Made by a program: the position numbers and the translations under genes
Part shown: piece by piece, positions 27,696-36,445 of the stretch
Layout of the letters: the number at the start of each line of letters is the position of its first letter
Numbering within the stretch: the first letter of the stretch is position 1
Notes under the pieces: model-generated
Databases searched by the model: none
Told to the model about the DNA's origin: nothing
Seen by the model: only the letters and a program-made list of their open reading frames with translations
Assembly (NCBI RefSeq): GCF_900142365.1
Contig: NZ_FRAP01000012.1
Span: forward strand, 124,001-188,000
Length of the DNA stretch: 64,000 nt
Source of the DNA: Pseudonocardia thermophila
GTDB taxonomy: Bacteria > Actinomycetota > Actinomycetes > Mycobacteriales > Pseudonocardiaceae
Direction of reading: 5' to 3'

Positions 27696-28507
27696 GACGC
27701 GCGCCCCTTCAGCTCCTCCAGCCACGCCGTGAAGCGGTCGCGGTCGCGGCTGATGGCGTCCCACGCCCGGTAGGCGGCGTTGTCGCGGTCGTAGTAGCCC
27801 TGCGCGTACGACGGGGCGGCACCCCGCGGCGCGACCGCGACGGCGTCGATCACCCAGGCCGGCAGCACGATCGCGCCCGGCGTCGGCTCGAGCTCGTCGA
27901 CGATCTCCTCGACGGTGACGAGCGAGCGCTTCGCGGCGAGCACCGCCTCCTTCTGGACGCCGGTGATGCCCCACAGCTGCACGTTGCCCGCTCGGTCGGC
28001 GCGTTGGGCGTGCACGATCGTCACGTCCGGGTTGAGCGCGGCGACCGCCGCCAGCTCCTCCCCGGTGAACGGGCAGGTCACGGTGGCCACGGTGGACGTG
28101 TGCAGCGGGAGGTCGGTGCCGAGGTAGCCGCGCAGGACCGCGAACGGCAGCCCGGACGCCCCCGCGACGTACCGGTTGGCCATGCCGGCGTGCGAGTGCT
28201 CCTCGATCTCCAGCGGCCGGGGCCAGCCGTTCGCCAGCGCGTCGCGCATCCGGTGGAGCGAGCCGACGCCCGGGTTGCCGCCCCAGGAGAACACCAGCTT
28301 CGCGGCGCACCCTGCGCCGATCATCTGGTCGTAGACGAGGTCGGGGGTCATCCGCACGAGCGTCAGGTCACGGCGCTCCTGCCGGATGATCTCGTGGCCA
28401 GCGGCGAACGGGATGAGGTGGGTGAACCCCTCCAGCGCGACCGCGTCGCCGTCGTGCACCAGCTCGGCCACCGCCTCCGGCAGGGACATGATCGTGGCCA
28501 CGTCCAT
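27692..28507 (-). CDS. pcaI: 3-oxoadipate-type CoA-transferase, subunit A
   Basis: The 271-residue alpha subunit contains VALEGFTHLIPFAAGHEIIR, VFSWGGNPGVGSLHRMRDA and NPDVTIVHAQRADRAGNVQLW, typical of family I CoA-transferases of the PcaI/GctA group. It forms the active enzyme with the coupled beta subunit. The ATG at 28507 opens the operon. No transcriptional regulator is adjacent. Substrate assignment rests on the pcaD-like neighbour. Confidence 0.8.
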   Translation of the reverse strand: MDVATIMSLPEAVAELVHDGDAVALEGFTHLIPFAAGHEIIRQERRDLTLVRMTPDLVYDQMIGAGCAAKLVFSWGGNPGVGSLHRMRDALANGWPRPLEIEEHSHAGMANRYVAGASGLPFAVLRGYLGTDLPLHTSTVATVTCPFTGEELAAVAALNPDVTIVHAQRADRAGNVQLWGITGVQKEAVLAAKRSLVTVEEIVDELEPTPGAIVLPAWVIDAVAVAPRGAAPSYAQGYYDRDNAAYRAWDAISRDRDRFTAWLEELKGRAS

Positions 28508-28547
28508 CGACGCTAGTGCCGCGGCCGGTCGCCCGGCAACGGCAGGG

Positions 28548-29810
28548 TCAGTCGCTGCCCTCCGGGTCCGGTCCGGCCGGTGGGGAGGTGAACCGCCGCC
28601 ACAACCGGACGATCCATCCCGGGGGCTCCTCGGCGTCCGGCCCGGGTTCCACCGGGTTCGCGTGCCGCGGCCGGAGGGGATCGACCTCCGCGGGCAACTG
28701 CTCGACCGGGGAGGTCAGCGACCGGATCGCGGTGTTGACGACGGCGAGCAGCGGCACGGCGAGCAGCGCGCCGACGATCCCGGCCACCACGACGCCCGCT
28801 GCGACGGCGAGAACGACGGCCAGCGGGTGCAGGCTCACCGCGCGGCCCAGGAGCAGCGGCTGGAGCACGTGTCCTTCCAGCTGCTGCACCCCGATCACGA
28901 CGGCGAGCACGACGATCGCCGCGATCGGCCCGTTCGCGACGAGCGCGACGAGCACCGCGATCGCGCCGGTGAGCACCGCGCCGACGGTGGGGATGAACGC
29001 ACCGAGGAACACCAGCGCCGCGAGCGGGATCACCAACGGGACACCGACGATCGCCAGCCCGATGCCGATGCCGACGGCGTCCACGACGGCGACGAGCACG
29101 GTCGCCCGCACGTAGCCGACCAGCGCGGCGAACGCCCGCCGGCCTGCGACGTCCACCCGGTGACGGCGCTGCGCCGGCGCGGCGCGCAGCAGGAAGTTCC
29201 AGATCGCGGGCCCGTCGTAGAGGAAGAAGATCAGGGAGAACAGCACGAGCGCCATGCCGGCGGCGATCTCGCCGACGGTCGCGGCGGTGCTGAGCGCACC
29301 GGAGGTGAGCGCGCCCCGGTTCTCGGTGATCGCCTGGTTGAGCTGGTCGGGGATGCTCTGCAGCCAGTCGGCGGGCAGGAAGAACGGCGGCCCCTGCAGC
29401 AGCTCCTGCAGCGACCGGAAGCTCGCGGCGAGCTGGTCCTGCAGCTCGGGGAGCCCCGCGATGAACGTGTTGATCACGAACGCCAGCAGTCCGACCAGCA
29501 CCGCGAGCCCGCCGATCAGCACGAGCACCGTGGCGATGATCCGCGGCACCCGCTGCTTGACCAACCACACGACGGCCGGGCCGAGCAGGGCGGCCAGCAG
29601 CACCGAGATCGCGACCGGGATGGCCACCACCCGCAGCAGGACGAGCAGCCAGAGCAGCAGGCCGGCCGCCGCGACGATGACGAGGAAGCGCCACGACACG
29701 TCCGATGCCAGGCGCAGCGACGCCGGGATCCGATCGGCCGCGGTCCGCGGCGGGCCGGCCGGTGGGGTCGTCGGCGGCGGGACGGGTGCCGGCGGAGGTT
29801 CGTCGCTCAC
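28548..29810 (-). CDS. AI-2E family transporter (TqsA/PerM-like)
   Basis: The 420-residue membrane protein has a Pro-rich cytosolic start, then about eight helices in the AI-2E arrangement. Visible are a helical outer segment (LQDQLAASFRSLQELLQ), FFLYDGPAIWNFLL, and the conserved GAFIPTVGAVLTGAIAVLVAL and QQLEGHVLQPLLLGRAVSLHP. Members export small molecules or sodium; the substrate is unknown. The GTG is 6 bases after TACCGT (plus-strand 29817-29822), so the message is probably leaderless. The C-terminus is a charged cytosolic tail. Confidence 0.88.
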   Translation of the reverse strand: MSDEPPPAPVPPPTTPPAGPPRTAADRIPASLRLASDVSWRFLVIVAAAGLLLWLLVLLRVVAIPVAISVLLAALLGPAVVWLVKQRVPRIIATVLVLIGGLAVLVGLLAFVINTFIAGLPELQDQLAASFRSLQELLQGPPFFLPADWLQSIPDQLNQAITENRGALTSGALSTAATVGEIAAGMALVLFSLIFFLYDGPAIWNFLLRAAPAQRRHRVDVAGRRAFAALVGYVRATVLVAVVDAVGIGIGLAIVGVPLVIPLAALVFLGAFIPTVGAVLTGAIAVLVALVANGPIAAIVVLAVVIGVQQLEGHVLQPLLLGRAVSLHPLAVVLAVAAGVVVAGIVGALLAVPLLAVVNTAIRSLTSPVEQLPAEVDPLRPRHANPVEPGPDAEEPPGWIVRLWRRFTSPPAGPDPEGSD

Positions 29811-29822
29811 GCCGCGACGGTA

Positions 29823-30427
29823 ACCGGATCGCTCGGCAACCGTGTGGTGAGCACTGCAAGCACCGTCGTATTCGTGTTGGTTATGAGCGGCCATCGGTGC
29901 GCGCAGCCCTCCTCGATCTGATCACCCAAGCGCGAACAACACCCGTGTAGTTGACCATCGATCGTTGATCGACAGCTCTTAACGGGTGGTCACCTGCTAC
30001 GGATCGTCATGATCAGCGGGTGGCGACCGGTCGAGCACTGCCCGGATGGAGCAGCGCTGCGGTGAAGACGTGCTGGTCGCAGCCGTACCGCCGGGTGTGT
30101 CGCCGGATGCCGCCGTTCGATGTGCCCTGTGCCCATGCGCCGTCACGGGCTGCGGCCGAACGCTTCGGCGTCCAGGAGGTTACGGTCCCCGGCGGGTGAT
30201 CATGCGGCGATCCGGATGCGCTGTGCACACACCGCGATCACGAGACCGTGGCCGGTGTCCACTCGAACGAATGGACCCTGCCGGATTCTGCGTAACGAGG
30301 CTGCTCGACCCGTTTCCCTACCTCGTGTGACCCCGTTGTGGGTGGTGAGTGCGGCGAACGGAGCAGCGGCGACAGAGCCGAGCAGACCATTCCGGCAGGG
30401 CGCACTTTCTGACGACGGAGGTGACAC
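29823..30427. other. 605-base region without a recognised gene
   Basis: No frame here shows a credible protein. It contains a near-palindrome around ATCGATCGTTGATCGA (about 29956-29972) after a TTGACC that could be a -35 element. The stretch 30300-30427 is the upstream region of the next gene. It may hold a long 5' leader or erased coding sequence. Confidence 0.4.
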
Positions 30428-30784
30428 GTGACCGACCTCGCGATGGGTCAGGACCGCTGGACGGGTTCCCTGCTCGACTGGGACCAGCGCCAGGAAGGGC
30501 GTCACGCTCTCGACGAAGACGCCCTGCTGACGCCGATCTTCCACGCTCTCAAGCGGGGCGGCTGGCGGGAGCGGCAGCACGAGCCCACCGCCGAGCAGCG
30601 GCGACGCGGCCGGGAGCGCCGGGACCCGCTCGACGAGTTCCGCCGCGACCCGTTGACCGCCCCCATCCCGGAGCAGGCGTTCTCCGTCGTGCCGGAGCAG
30701 TCCTACCGCCGCCCGGCGCACCTGCGCACCGGAAGGTCGGTCAGCTCGACGGGCCGGCACCACCGGGTGGACGGCTGGCACTAG
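30428..30784 (+). CDS. Small charged protein of unknown function
   Basis: The 118-residue product starts MTDLAMGQDRWTGSLLDWDQ and is rich in Arg, Asp and Glu, with no membrane segment, cysteines or known motif. The central part (ALLTPIFHALKRGGWRERQH) may be helical; the tail is basic and likely unstructured. The GTG at 30428 follows GGAGGTGAC, a good ribosome-binding site, which supports real translation. It is convergent with the amidohydrolase gene across a strong terminator. I do not recognise the family. Confidence 0.65.
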   Translation: MTDLAMGQDRWTGSLLDWDQRQEGRHALDEDALLTPIFHALKRGGWRERQHEPTAEQRRRGRERRDPLDEFRRDPLTAPIPEQAFSVVPEQSYRRPAHLRTGRSVSSTGRHHRVDGWH

Positions 30785-30804
30785 CCGGCGGCACCAACTC
30801 AGCA

Positions 30805-30834
30805 CAGATCTCGGTGCAGATCTCGGTGCAGATC
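30805..30834 (+). repeat. Short 12-base tandem repeat
   Basis: CAGATCTCGGTG occurs twice and begins a third time (30805, 30817, 30829) just after the stop codon of the small protein gene. Confidence 0.6.
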
Positions 30835-30895
30835 TTCTGAGCCGGAAGCGGGACCCGACCGGATCGCTGGGGAGCGGATCGAGGATCGGGAGTCA

Positions 30896-30929
30896 CGAAG
30901 GGCCGGGGGCGCCTGCCCCCGGCCCTTCG
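30896..30929. terminator. Bidirectional terminator
   Basis: A perfect 15-bp stem (arms 30896-30910 and 30915-30929) with loop GCCT separates two convergent genes. Confidence 0.8.
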
Positions 30930-30934
30930 CCTCC

Positions 30935-32239
30935 TCAGCCTCGTACCCGCGCGGCAGCCGCCCGCAGGTCGGCCGTGACGACGGCCCGGTCCACCCGCGT
31001 GGGCTCGCCGTCGGCGATCACCTGCTCCCCGGCCACCCACACGTCGCGCACGGCGCGCGACCCCGCCGCCCAGACGAGGTTCGACAGCAGTTGCGCATCG
31101 TCGCCCGGATCGACGAACGCCGAGTCGGTCAGGTCGATGTGCACGAGATCGGCCCAGCGCCCCGGCTCCAACACCCCGATGTCGCCGCGCCCGATCGCGG
31201 CCGCGCCGTCGCGGGTGGCCATCAGCACCAGCTCGGCCGCGGTGAGTGCCGCCGCGTCGCCGGCGCTGACCCGCGCCAGGAGCCCCGCGAGCCGGGCCTC
31301 GGCCCACAGGTCCAGGTCGTCGCCCGACGCCGGTCCGTCGGTACCCAGCCCGACCCGCACCCCCGCTCGGCGCAGGGCCGTCGTGCGGGCGATCCCCGCG
31401 GCCAGCTTCGCGTTCGACCCGGGGCAGTGCGCGACTGCGGCGCCGCGGGCGGCGAGCAGCGCCACGTCCTCGTCGGACAGCTGCACCGCGTGCGCGGCCA
31501 GCAGCCGTCCGCCCAGCAGCCCGACCTTGTCGAGCAACGCCGGGACGGAGCCGTGCTCGGCGCGCAGCTGCTGGTCCTCCTGCGCCGACTCGGCGACGTG
31601 GATGTGCACCAGCGCGTTCCGGGCCCGCGCGTGCTCGGCCACCGACGCCAGTGCCTCCACGGGCAGTGTGTACGCCGCGTGCGGCCCGTATCCCAGCTCG
31701 ATCCGGTCGCCCGGCCCGTACCGGACGCCGCGCTCGTCGATGCGGGCGGAGATGTCGTCGCGCATCTGCTCCCACGTGCCCAGCCGGTCCCAGCCGGACG
31801 CGGCGATGATCCCCGGGGTGAGCACGACGCGCGATCCGACGTCGAGCACGGCGTCGAGCACCGCGTCGGTGAAGAAGTACATCTCGACGCTGGTGGTGAT
31901 GCCGTTGCGCAGCATCTCCACGCAACCGCCGACCATGCCGGCCCGCACGTCGGCGGCGTCGAGCCTGCCCTCGGCGGGCCACATCACCTCGTGCAGCCAG
32001 CGCATCAGCGGCAGGTCGCCGCCCAGCCCGCGCAGCAGCGCCATCGGGGTGTGCGCGTGGGTGTTGACCAGCCCGGGCATGAGCAGGCCGGGCAGCGCCA
32101 CCACCTCGTCGGCGGGCGGGGCGCCGGCCAGCGGGCCGACCCGGGTGATCCGGCCGGCCGGATCGACGTCGACGGCGGCGTCGCGCAGCACGGTGCAGCG
32201 CTCGTCGCAGGGCAGTACGACGGGTGCGGTGAACCTCAC
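30935..32239 (-). CDS. Amidohydrolase/aminohydrolase (MtaD/SsnA-like)
   Basis: The 434-residue enzyme has the metal-dependent amidohydrolase motifs LPGLVNTHAHTPMALLRGLGG, VHIHVAESAQE, LLAAHAVQLSDEDVALL and VGLGTDGPASG. These match the group deaminating S-adenosylhomocysteine, 5'-methylthioadenosine, 8-oxoguanine or s-triazines. Which of these is the substrate cannot be read from sequence; a nucleoside or purine derivative is most likely. The GTG overlaps the TGA of the upstream NYN gene, so the two are coupled. Confidence 0.85.
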   Translation of the reverse strand: MRFTAPVVLPCDERCTVLRDAAVDVDPAGRITRVGPLAGAPPADEVVALPGLLMPGLVNTHAHTPMALLRGLGGDLPLMRWLHEVMWPAEGRLDAADVRAGMVGGCVEMLRNGITTSVEMYFFTDAVLDAVLDVGSRVVLTPGIIAASGWDRLGTWEQMRDDISARIDERGVRYGPGDRIELGYGPHAAYTLPVEALASVAEHARARNALVHIHVAESAQEDQQLRAEHGSVPALLDKVGLLGGRLLAAHAVQLSDEDVALLAARGAAVAHCPGSNAKLAAGIARTTALRRAGVRVGLGTDGPASGDDLDLWAEARLAGLLARVSAGDAAALTAAELVLMATRDGAAAIGRGDIGVLEPGRWADLVHIDLTDSAFVDPGDDAQLLSNLVWAAGSRAVRDVWVAGEQVIADGEPTRVDRAVVTADLRAAAARVRG

Positions 32240-32850
32240 CTGCGGTCCAACAGCGATCTGAGGGAACGGAACGGGGGCAGCCAGGCGCCGCCTTCGGGCA
32301 GCGAATCCAGTGTGATCCGCGGCAGCGGCTCGCGGAAGACGCCCTCGATGTCTTCGAGGTCGACGAACTCGAGGACCTCGGAGTTCAGCGCGAACGTGGC
32401 GTACTCGCGGAACCCGATCACCGTGATCGCCACGCCCTTGGCGTGCAGCGCCTCCAGTGGCTCGCGGAACGCCCGCCCGTCGCCGGAGGCCACGACCACG
32501 TGCCGCAGCGCACCCTCGTCCGCCCGCAGCTCGATGTGGCGGAGCATGTCCTCGTCGACGTCGGAGTCCTCGGTGAGCTTGGGCTTGGCGAAGACGGCGA
32601 ACCCGACGTTGCGCAGCGCCTCGACCCAGGGCCGGACCACCTCGGTCGTGCCGGGCACGACGTTGGTGAACACGGTGGCCTCGGCGATCGCGTCGTCCCC
32701 GGCGAGCTCGAGCAACCAGCGGCCGACCGCGTCGAACCGCGGGCGGTAGGCCGACGTCGGCCGCGCTCCCAGCAGTGAGCCGAGGCTCATGTCCATGTTG
32801 GGCGCGTCCCAGACCAGCAGGACGCGGGGCTGCGGACCGGTCGGGAGCAT
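32236..32850 (-). CDS. NYN domain putative RNase
   Basis: The 204-residue protein has the PIN-like NYN fold: VLLVWDAPNMDMSLG with the first acidic residue and Asn, VFTNVVPGT, KPKLTEDSDVDEDMLRHIEL and VVASGDGRAFREPLEALHAKG. Together these form an acidic metal site, as in LabA-like proteins that cut RNA. A similar protein is encoded next to trmB in Mycobacterium (Rv0207c); trmB is also close here. TAGGGT (plus-strand 32857-32862) lies 6 bases before the ATG. It heads a coupled pair with the amidohydrolase. Confidence 0.85.
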   Translation of the reverse strand: MLPTGPQPRVLLVWDAPNMDMSLGSLLGARPTSAYRPRFDAVGRWLLELAGDDAIAEATVFTNVVPGTTEVVRPWVEALRNVGFAVFAKPKLTEDSDVDEDMLRHIELRADEGALRHVVVASGDGRAFREPLEALHAKGVAITVIGFREYATFALNSEVLEFVDLEDIEGVFREPLPRITLDSLPEGGAWLPPFRSLRSLLDRR

Positions 32851-32882
32851 GGGGCGACCCTACTGGACTACCGTCTGGATCG

Positions 32883-33314
32883 ATGATCGAGGAACCGGCA
32901 CCCGACGTCACCGCCGCGATGGAGGCGAACGACGTCGCCTCCCGCGAGGCGGGCGTCCGAGTGCTCTCAGTCGGTGACGGTAGCGCAACGACCGCCCTGA
33001 CCGTCGAGTCGCGCCATCTGAACGGCCACGGCATCTGCCACGGCGGTTACGTGTTCCTGCTCGCCGACACGGCGTTCGCGTACGCCTGCAACAGCCACGG
33101 GATCCCCGCGGTGGCCGCGGGCGCCGACATCGCGTTCCTGCGGCCGGTGTCCGCGGGGACCGAGCTGGTCGCGTACGCCGTGGAGCGGGCGCTCACCGGG
33201 CGCAGCGGCCTCTACGACGTCACGGTGCGGGCCGGCACCGAGCCCGACGCGCCGGTGGTCGCGGAGTTCCGCGGGCGGTCCCGCCAGGTGCCGGGCCTGG
33301 CCGGCCCGCGCTGA
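32883..33314 (+). CDS. paaI: Hotdog-fold thioesterase (PaaI-like)
   Basis: The 143-residue protein has the hotdog motif HGICHGGYVFLLADTAFAYA and ADIAFLRPVSAGTELVA. The length and the start (AMEANDVASREAGVRVLSV) match PaaI, which hydrolyses hydroxyphenylacetyl-CoA and related esters to protect phenylacetate catabolism. No other paa gene is visible, so the role is uncertain. TACCGT (32869-32874) is 8 bases before the ATG, giving a leaderless transcript that diverges from the NYN gene. Confidence 0.82.
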   Translation: MIEEPAPDVTAAMEANDVASREAGVRVLSVGDGSATTALTVESRHLNGHGICHGGYVFLLADTAFAYACNSHGIPAVAAGADIAFLRPVSAGTELVAYAVERALTGRSGLYDVTVRAGTEPDAPVVAEFRGRSRQVPGLAGPR

Positions 33315-33318
33315 CGCG

Positions 33319-34497
33319 TCAGGCCTGGCCGGGCTGCAGGAACGCCGGTCGCTGGTCGGGGTCGGGCTCGTCGTAGTACCGGTGGTAGACCGGGGTGAGC
33401 CCGCCGGACACCGGCGGCACGATCCAGCTCCAGTTCGCCGGGCAACGCCGGCCCGCCTTCTCCTCCTTCGCCACGTGCGTGAGGAAGCGCTGCGACTCGG
33501 TGTGGTGGTCGGTCATGGTGACGCCGGCCTTGTCGAACGAGTGCTGCACGGCGCGCACGACCTCCACCATCGCGCGGTCGCGCCACAGGGTGCGGTCGGA
33601 GCTCATGTCGAGCCCCAGCCGCTTGCCGATGACCGGCAGCAGGTCGTAGCGGTCCCTGTCGATGAGGTTGCGGGCGCCGATCTCGGTGCCCATGTACCAG
33701 CCGTTGAACGGCGCGCACGGGTAGGTGATGCCGCCGATGACGAGCGGCATGTTCGAGATCGCCGGCACCGCGTGCCAGCGCAGCTTCAGCTCGGCGAACC
33801 ACGGGTGCTCGGGGTGCTCCAGCGGGACCTCGAGCACGACCTCCTTGGGGATGGTGAACAGCTCCGGCTCGCCGTACCCGACGGAGATCAGCAGCGGGAG
33901 GATGTCGAAGCGGCCGGGCGGGTCGGGCCGCTTCCAGCCCATCGCGACGACCCGGTCGGTGAAGTCGGCGTAGCGGCCGTCGCCGCGGATCTCACCGGTC
34001 GGGGTGCGGTGGCCGGCGTACCGGATCAGCTGGTCGTTGTGGATGCGCGGGCCGGGCTCACCGGGCCGGTCCGGCGCGAAGATCGTGATCGTGGAGCGGA
34101 TGCGGCCGCCTCGGGTGCACTCGCGCAGATGGCTGATGCAGCCCTCGGCGACCTCGGCGGGCCGGCGGACGTGCCGGAAGTCGCGCACGTGCAGGCTCTT
34201 CCAGTAGAGCCGGCCGATGCACCGGTCGGCGTTGCGCCACGCCACGCGGGCGCCGAAGGTGAGCTCCTCGAGGGTCTGCGTGTAGCTACCGGTCTCGTCG
34301 ATCTCCGCGTAGACCTCGCGCAGCCGCTGCTCGAACGGCTTCTCCGCGCCGGACTCGGAGTAGAACAGCTCCAGGAAGTCCAGCGCCTCCTCCTTGTCGA
34401 CGGGCTTCGTCGTCGCAGGCGGAGCACCCGCGACCGAGTGGTCGACAGGGCAACGCTGGGCGGGGAGCTCGGTCGACGGGGCGACGGTCGACGTCAC
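33319..34497 (-). CDS. nos: Nitric oxide synthase oxygenase
   Basis: The 392-residue protein is the heme/tetrahydrobiopterin oxygenase domain only. The heme thiolate is Cys93 in WRNADRCIGRLYW, and FGARVAWRNA, YGEPELFTIP, KLRWHAVPAISNMPL, PFNGWYMGTEIGARNL and DHHTESQRF are NOS hallmarks. It oxidises arginine to citrulline and NO with electrons from separate reductases, since no reductase domain is attached. The GTG at 34497 has GGAGGC in front. It is convergent with the thioesterase gene, with only 4 bases between. Confidence 0.96.
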   Translation of the reverse strand: MTSTVAPSTELPAQRCPVDHSVAGAPPATTKPVDKEEALDFLELFYSESGAEKPFEQRLREVYAEIDETGSYTQTLEELTFGARVAWRNADRCIGRLYWKSLHVRDFRHVRRPAEVAEGCISHLRECTRGGRIRSTITIFAPDRPGEPGPRIHNDQLIRYAGHRTPTGEIRGDGRYADFTDRVVAMGWKRPDPPGRFDILPLLISVGYGEPELFTIPKEVVLEVPLEHPEHPWFAELKLRWHAVPAISNMPLVIGGITYPCAPFNGWYMGTEIGARNLIDRDRYDLLPVIGKRLGLDMSSDRTLWRDRAMVEVVRAVQHSFDKAGVTMTDHHTESQRFLTHVAKEEKAGRRCPANWSWIVPPVSGGLTPVYHRYYDEPDPDQRPAFLQPGQA

Positions 34498-34874
34498 GCA
34501 ATGCCTCCAGCCATGGGGATCTGCGGTGCGGAGGCGGTGACCCGATGGACGGACGTGGGGAGCGTCCCGGTCACTCATCACCTCCACGAAGATCGCTCGT
34601 TACCCGTTAGGGGCCGTTCATCCTTCCTACACGGCCCCCATCGGGCGGCGCTATCCATCCCGTTACGCAACGGTGACGCACCGGATAGGGGGCGGACACA
34701 TCGGCCGCTCGCCTCTCCGAAATCGGTACTCACCGTGACGTCGCAGGTCGGAGGCTGGTCACTCGGAGTAGATCGGTGGTGGCAGAAGGGTGAGGACGCC
34801 GCCGTTCGGCGCAGTGCCGTGATCGTCCGGCTGGCCCGTCGGTGCGCCGGAGGGTCGTCTGGATGCGACGAGCG
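34498..34874. other. Upstream region of nos; no gene seen
   Basis: This 377-base gap holds no credible coding frame. GGGGCCGT (34610-34617) and ACGGCCCC (34631-34638) form an 8-bp inverted repeat, and CGTTACGCAACG-like sequence lies near 34664. Either could be a regulator site of nos. I saw no NsrR- or NorR-type consensus. Confidence 0.4.
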
Positions 34875-35582
34875 TCAAGCGACGCGTCGGAAGATCAAGT
34901 CGTGGACCGTTCGGCCCTCCCGGAGGGCCCTTCGCTCGAACTTGGTCACGGGCCGCCACTCCGGTCGGGGGGTCCACTGCCCCGGACCTGCGGTGTTCTC
35001 CAGGCCCTCCGCGGCTTCGGCCACGGTGAGCATCTGCCGGGCGTAGTCGTCCCAGTCGGTGGCCATGTGCAGGGTGCCGCCCGGCGCGAGGCGGGACGCG
35101 GCGAGCGCGACGAAGGCGGGCTGGATGAGCCGGCGCTTGCGGTGGCGGCGCTTCGGCCAGGGATCGGGGAAGAAGATGCGCAGCCCGGCCAGCGAGGCGG
35201 GCGGCACCCGTTCCCGCAGCAGCGCGACGGCGTCGCCGCGCAGCAGGACGAGGTTTCGCAGGTCGGCCTCGACGATCCGCTTGAGCAGCTGACCCAGCCC
35301 TGGTTCGAACACCTCGACGGCGAGGTGGTCGATGTCCGGCTCGGCCGCCGCCATCGCCGCGCTGGCCTCGCCCATGCCGGAGCCGATCTCCATGATCAGC
35401 GGGGCGGTGCGGCCGAACCAGGCGGGCGGGTCGTAGGGCTCCGACCCGTCGAGCAGCGCGGAGATCTCGTGGCCGTAGGTCGACCACCAGCGGTTCCAGG
35501 CGTTCAGCTGCCCCTCGGTGAACCTGGCCCGGTGGTGGACGAAGCTGGTGATCTCGCGGTGCGGGGAGGCCGACTCGGGCAC
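34875..35582 (-). CDS. trmB: tRNA (guanine-N7-)-methyltransferase
   Basis: The 235-residue Rossmann-fold methyltransferase carries LIMEIGSGMGEASAAMA (SAM site), LAVEVFEPGLGQLLKRI, RIFFPDPWPKRRHRKRRL and MATDWDDYARQML, all diagnostic of TrmB. It methylates G46 of tRNA. The GTG at 35582 is the only start codon close to the conserved N-terminus REITSFVHHRARFTEGQ and leaves room for the divergent gene at 35675. It is a standard core gene near the NYN gene in actinobacteria. Confidence 0.93.
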   Translation of the reverse strand: MPESASPHREITSFVHHRARFTEGQLNAWNRWWSTYGHEISALLDGSEPYDPPAWFGRTAPLIMEIGSGMGEASAAMAAAEPDIDHLAVEVFEPGLGQLLKRIVEADLRNLVLLRGDAVALLRERVPPASLAGLRIFFPDPWPKRRHRKRRLIQPAFVALAASRLAPGGTLHMATDWDDYARQMLTVAEAAEGLENTAGPGQWTPRPEWRPVTKFERRALREGRTVHDLIFRRVA

Positions 35583-35674
35583 GTCGGCAGCCTGCCACAG
35601 CGCGCTCGGTGTGCTGGTCGGCGGGTTTGCGCGTTCGGCCCCGCGGACCGGGGGCAGCGTGCGACCCTGCTGCG

Positions 35675-36445
35675 ATGACCGACCGGTACGCCGACGCCGT
35701 GCGCGCACGGCGGGCCGAGCTGCGGGCCGAGCGCGCCGCGCTCGGCGGTGCGCACCGCGCCGAGCTGCGGACCGAGCTGGCCCTGGCCCGGCTCGCGGTC
35801 GCCGAGCTGGTCGCCGTCGCGGCCCGGCAGCTGGTCCGGGAGGTCCGCGAGCGCGTCGCCGCGGCCGACCGCACGGGCCGGGCCCGACTGCCCGCCGACG
35901 TCGAGCGGGCGGTGCACGCCATCGCCGCCGCCGTCGACGACCACCTGACCGGGGAGCTCGCTCCCGCCCTGTGCCGCGTCGCCGGGAGCCGCGGGCTCAC
36001 GCTGCCGCCGGAGTGGCCCGCCGTCCCGCCCGGCCGCCCGCCCGTCGTCGACCCGATCGCGCCAGCGCGGACCCCGCTGCTGGTCGGCGCGCTGGAGGGC
36101 CTCACGGCGTGGCGCACCGCGCTCCTGCCGCTCGCCGCGCTGCCGCTGCTGGGGCTGCCGGTGCTGGGCGGTCCGGCCCTGGCCCCGCTGGCGATCGGGA
36201 CCGCGGTGACCGCGCTCGTCCTCGCGGTGCGGCACCGGCGAGTGCTGGCCGAGCGGGCCGCGCTGCTGCGCGCCGCCGAGGAGGCCGTGGCCGCAGCCCG
36301 CGCGCTGCTCGACGCCGACGTCAGTCGTCGGCTGCTGGAGTTGGAGCGCTCCGTCGGCGCTGAGCTGGACGAGGCCGTGGCCCGCCGGCGCGTCGGGGTG
36401 GAGGCCGAGCTGCGAGAGCTGGCCCCGGTGGTGGCCGATGCCTGA
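35675..36445 (+). CDS. Membrane protein with flanking coiled coils, unknown function
   Basis: The 256-residue protein has a long Arg/Ala/Glu-rich helical N-terminus (RRAELRAERAALGGAHRAEL), two adjacent membrane helices near residues 140-185 (LLPLAALPLLGLPVLGG, LAPLAIGTAVTALVLAV) and a second helical, acidic-basic C-terminus. The shape of coiled coil, hairpin in the membrane, coiled coil resembles membrane-remodelling or scaffold proteins, but no family motif is seen. The next gene overlaps its end by 8 bases, so they form a pair. Confidence 0.7.
   Translation: MTDRYADAVRARRAELRAERAALGGAHRAELRTELALARLAVAELVAVAARQLVREVRERVAAADRTGRARLPADVERAVHAIAAAVDDHLTGELAPALCRVAGSRGLTLPPEWPAVPPGRPPVVDPIAPARTPLLVGALEGLTAWRTALLPLAALPLLGLPVLGGPALAPLAIGTAVTALVLAVRHRRVLAERAALLRAAEEAVAAARALLDADVSRRLLELERSVGAELDEAVARRRVGVEAELRELAPVVADA

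Noticed and set aside
30046..30330. Possible small gene in the 29.8-30.4 kb gap
   Set aside because: The frame has irregular codon use, many Arg/Cys from shadow composition and no ribosome-binding site.
34498..34874. NO-responsive (NsrR/NorR-type) operator upstream of nos
   Set aside because: The inverted repeats present do not resemble the known consensus, so no regulator is named.
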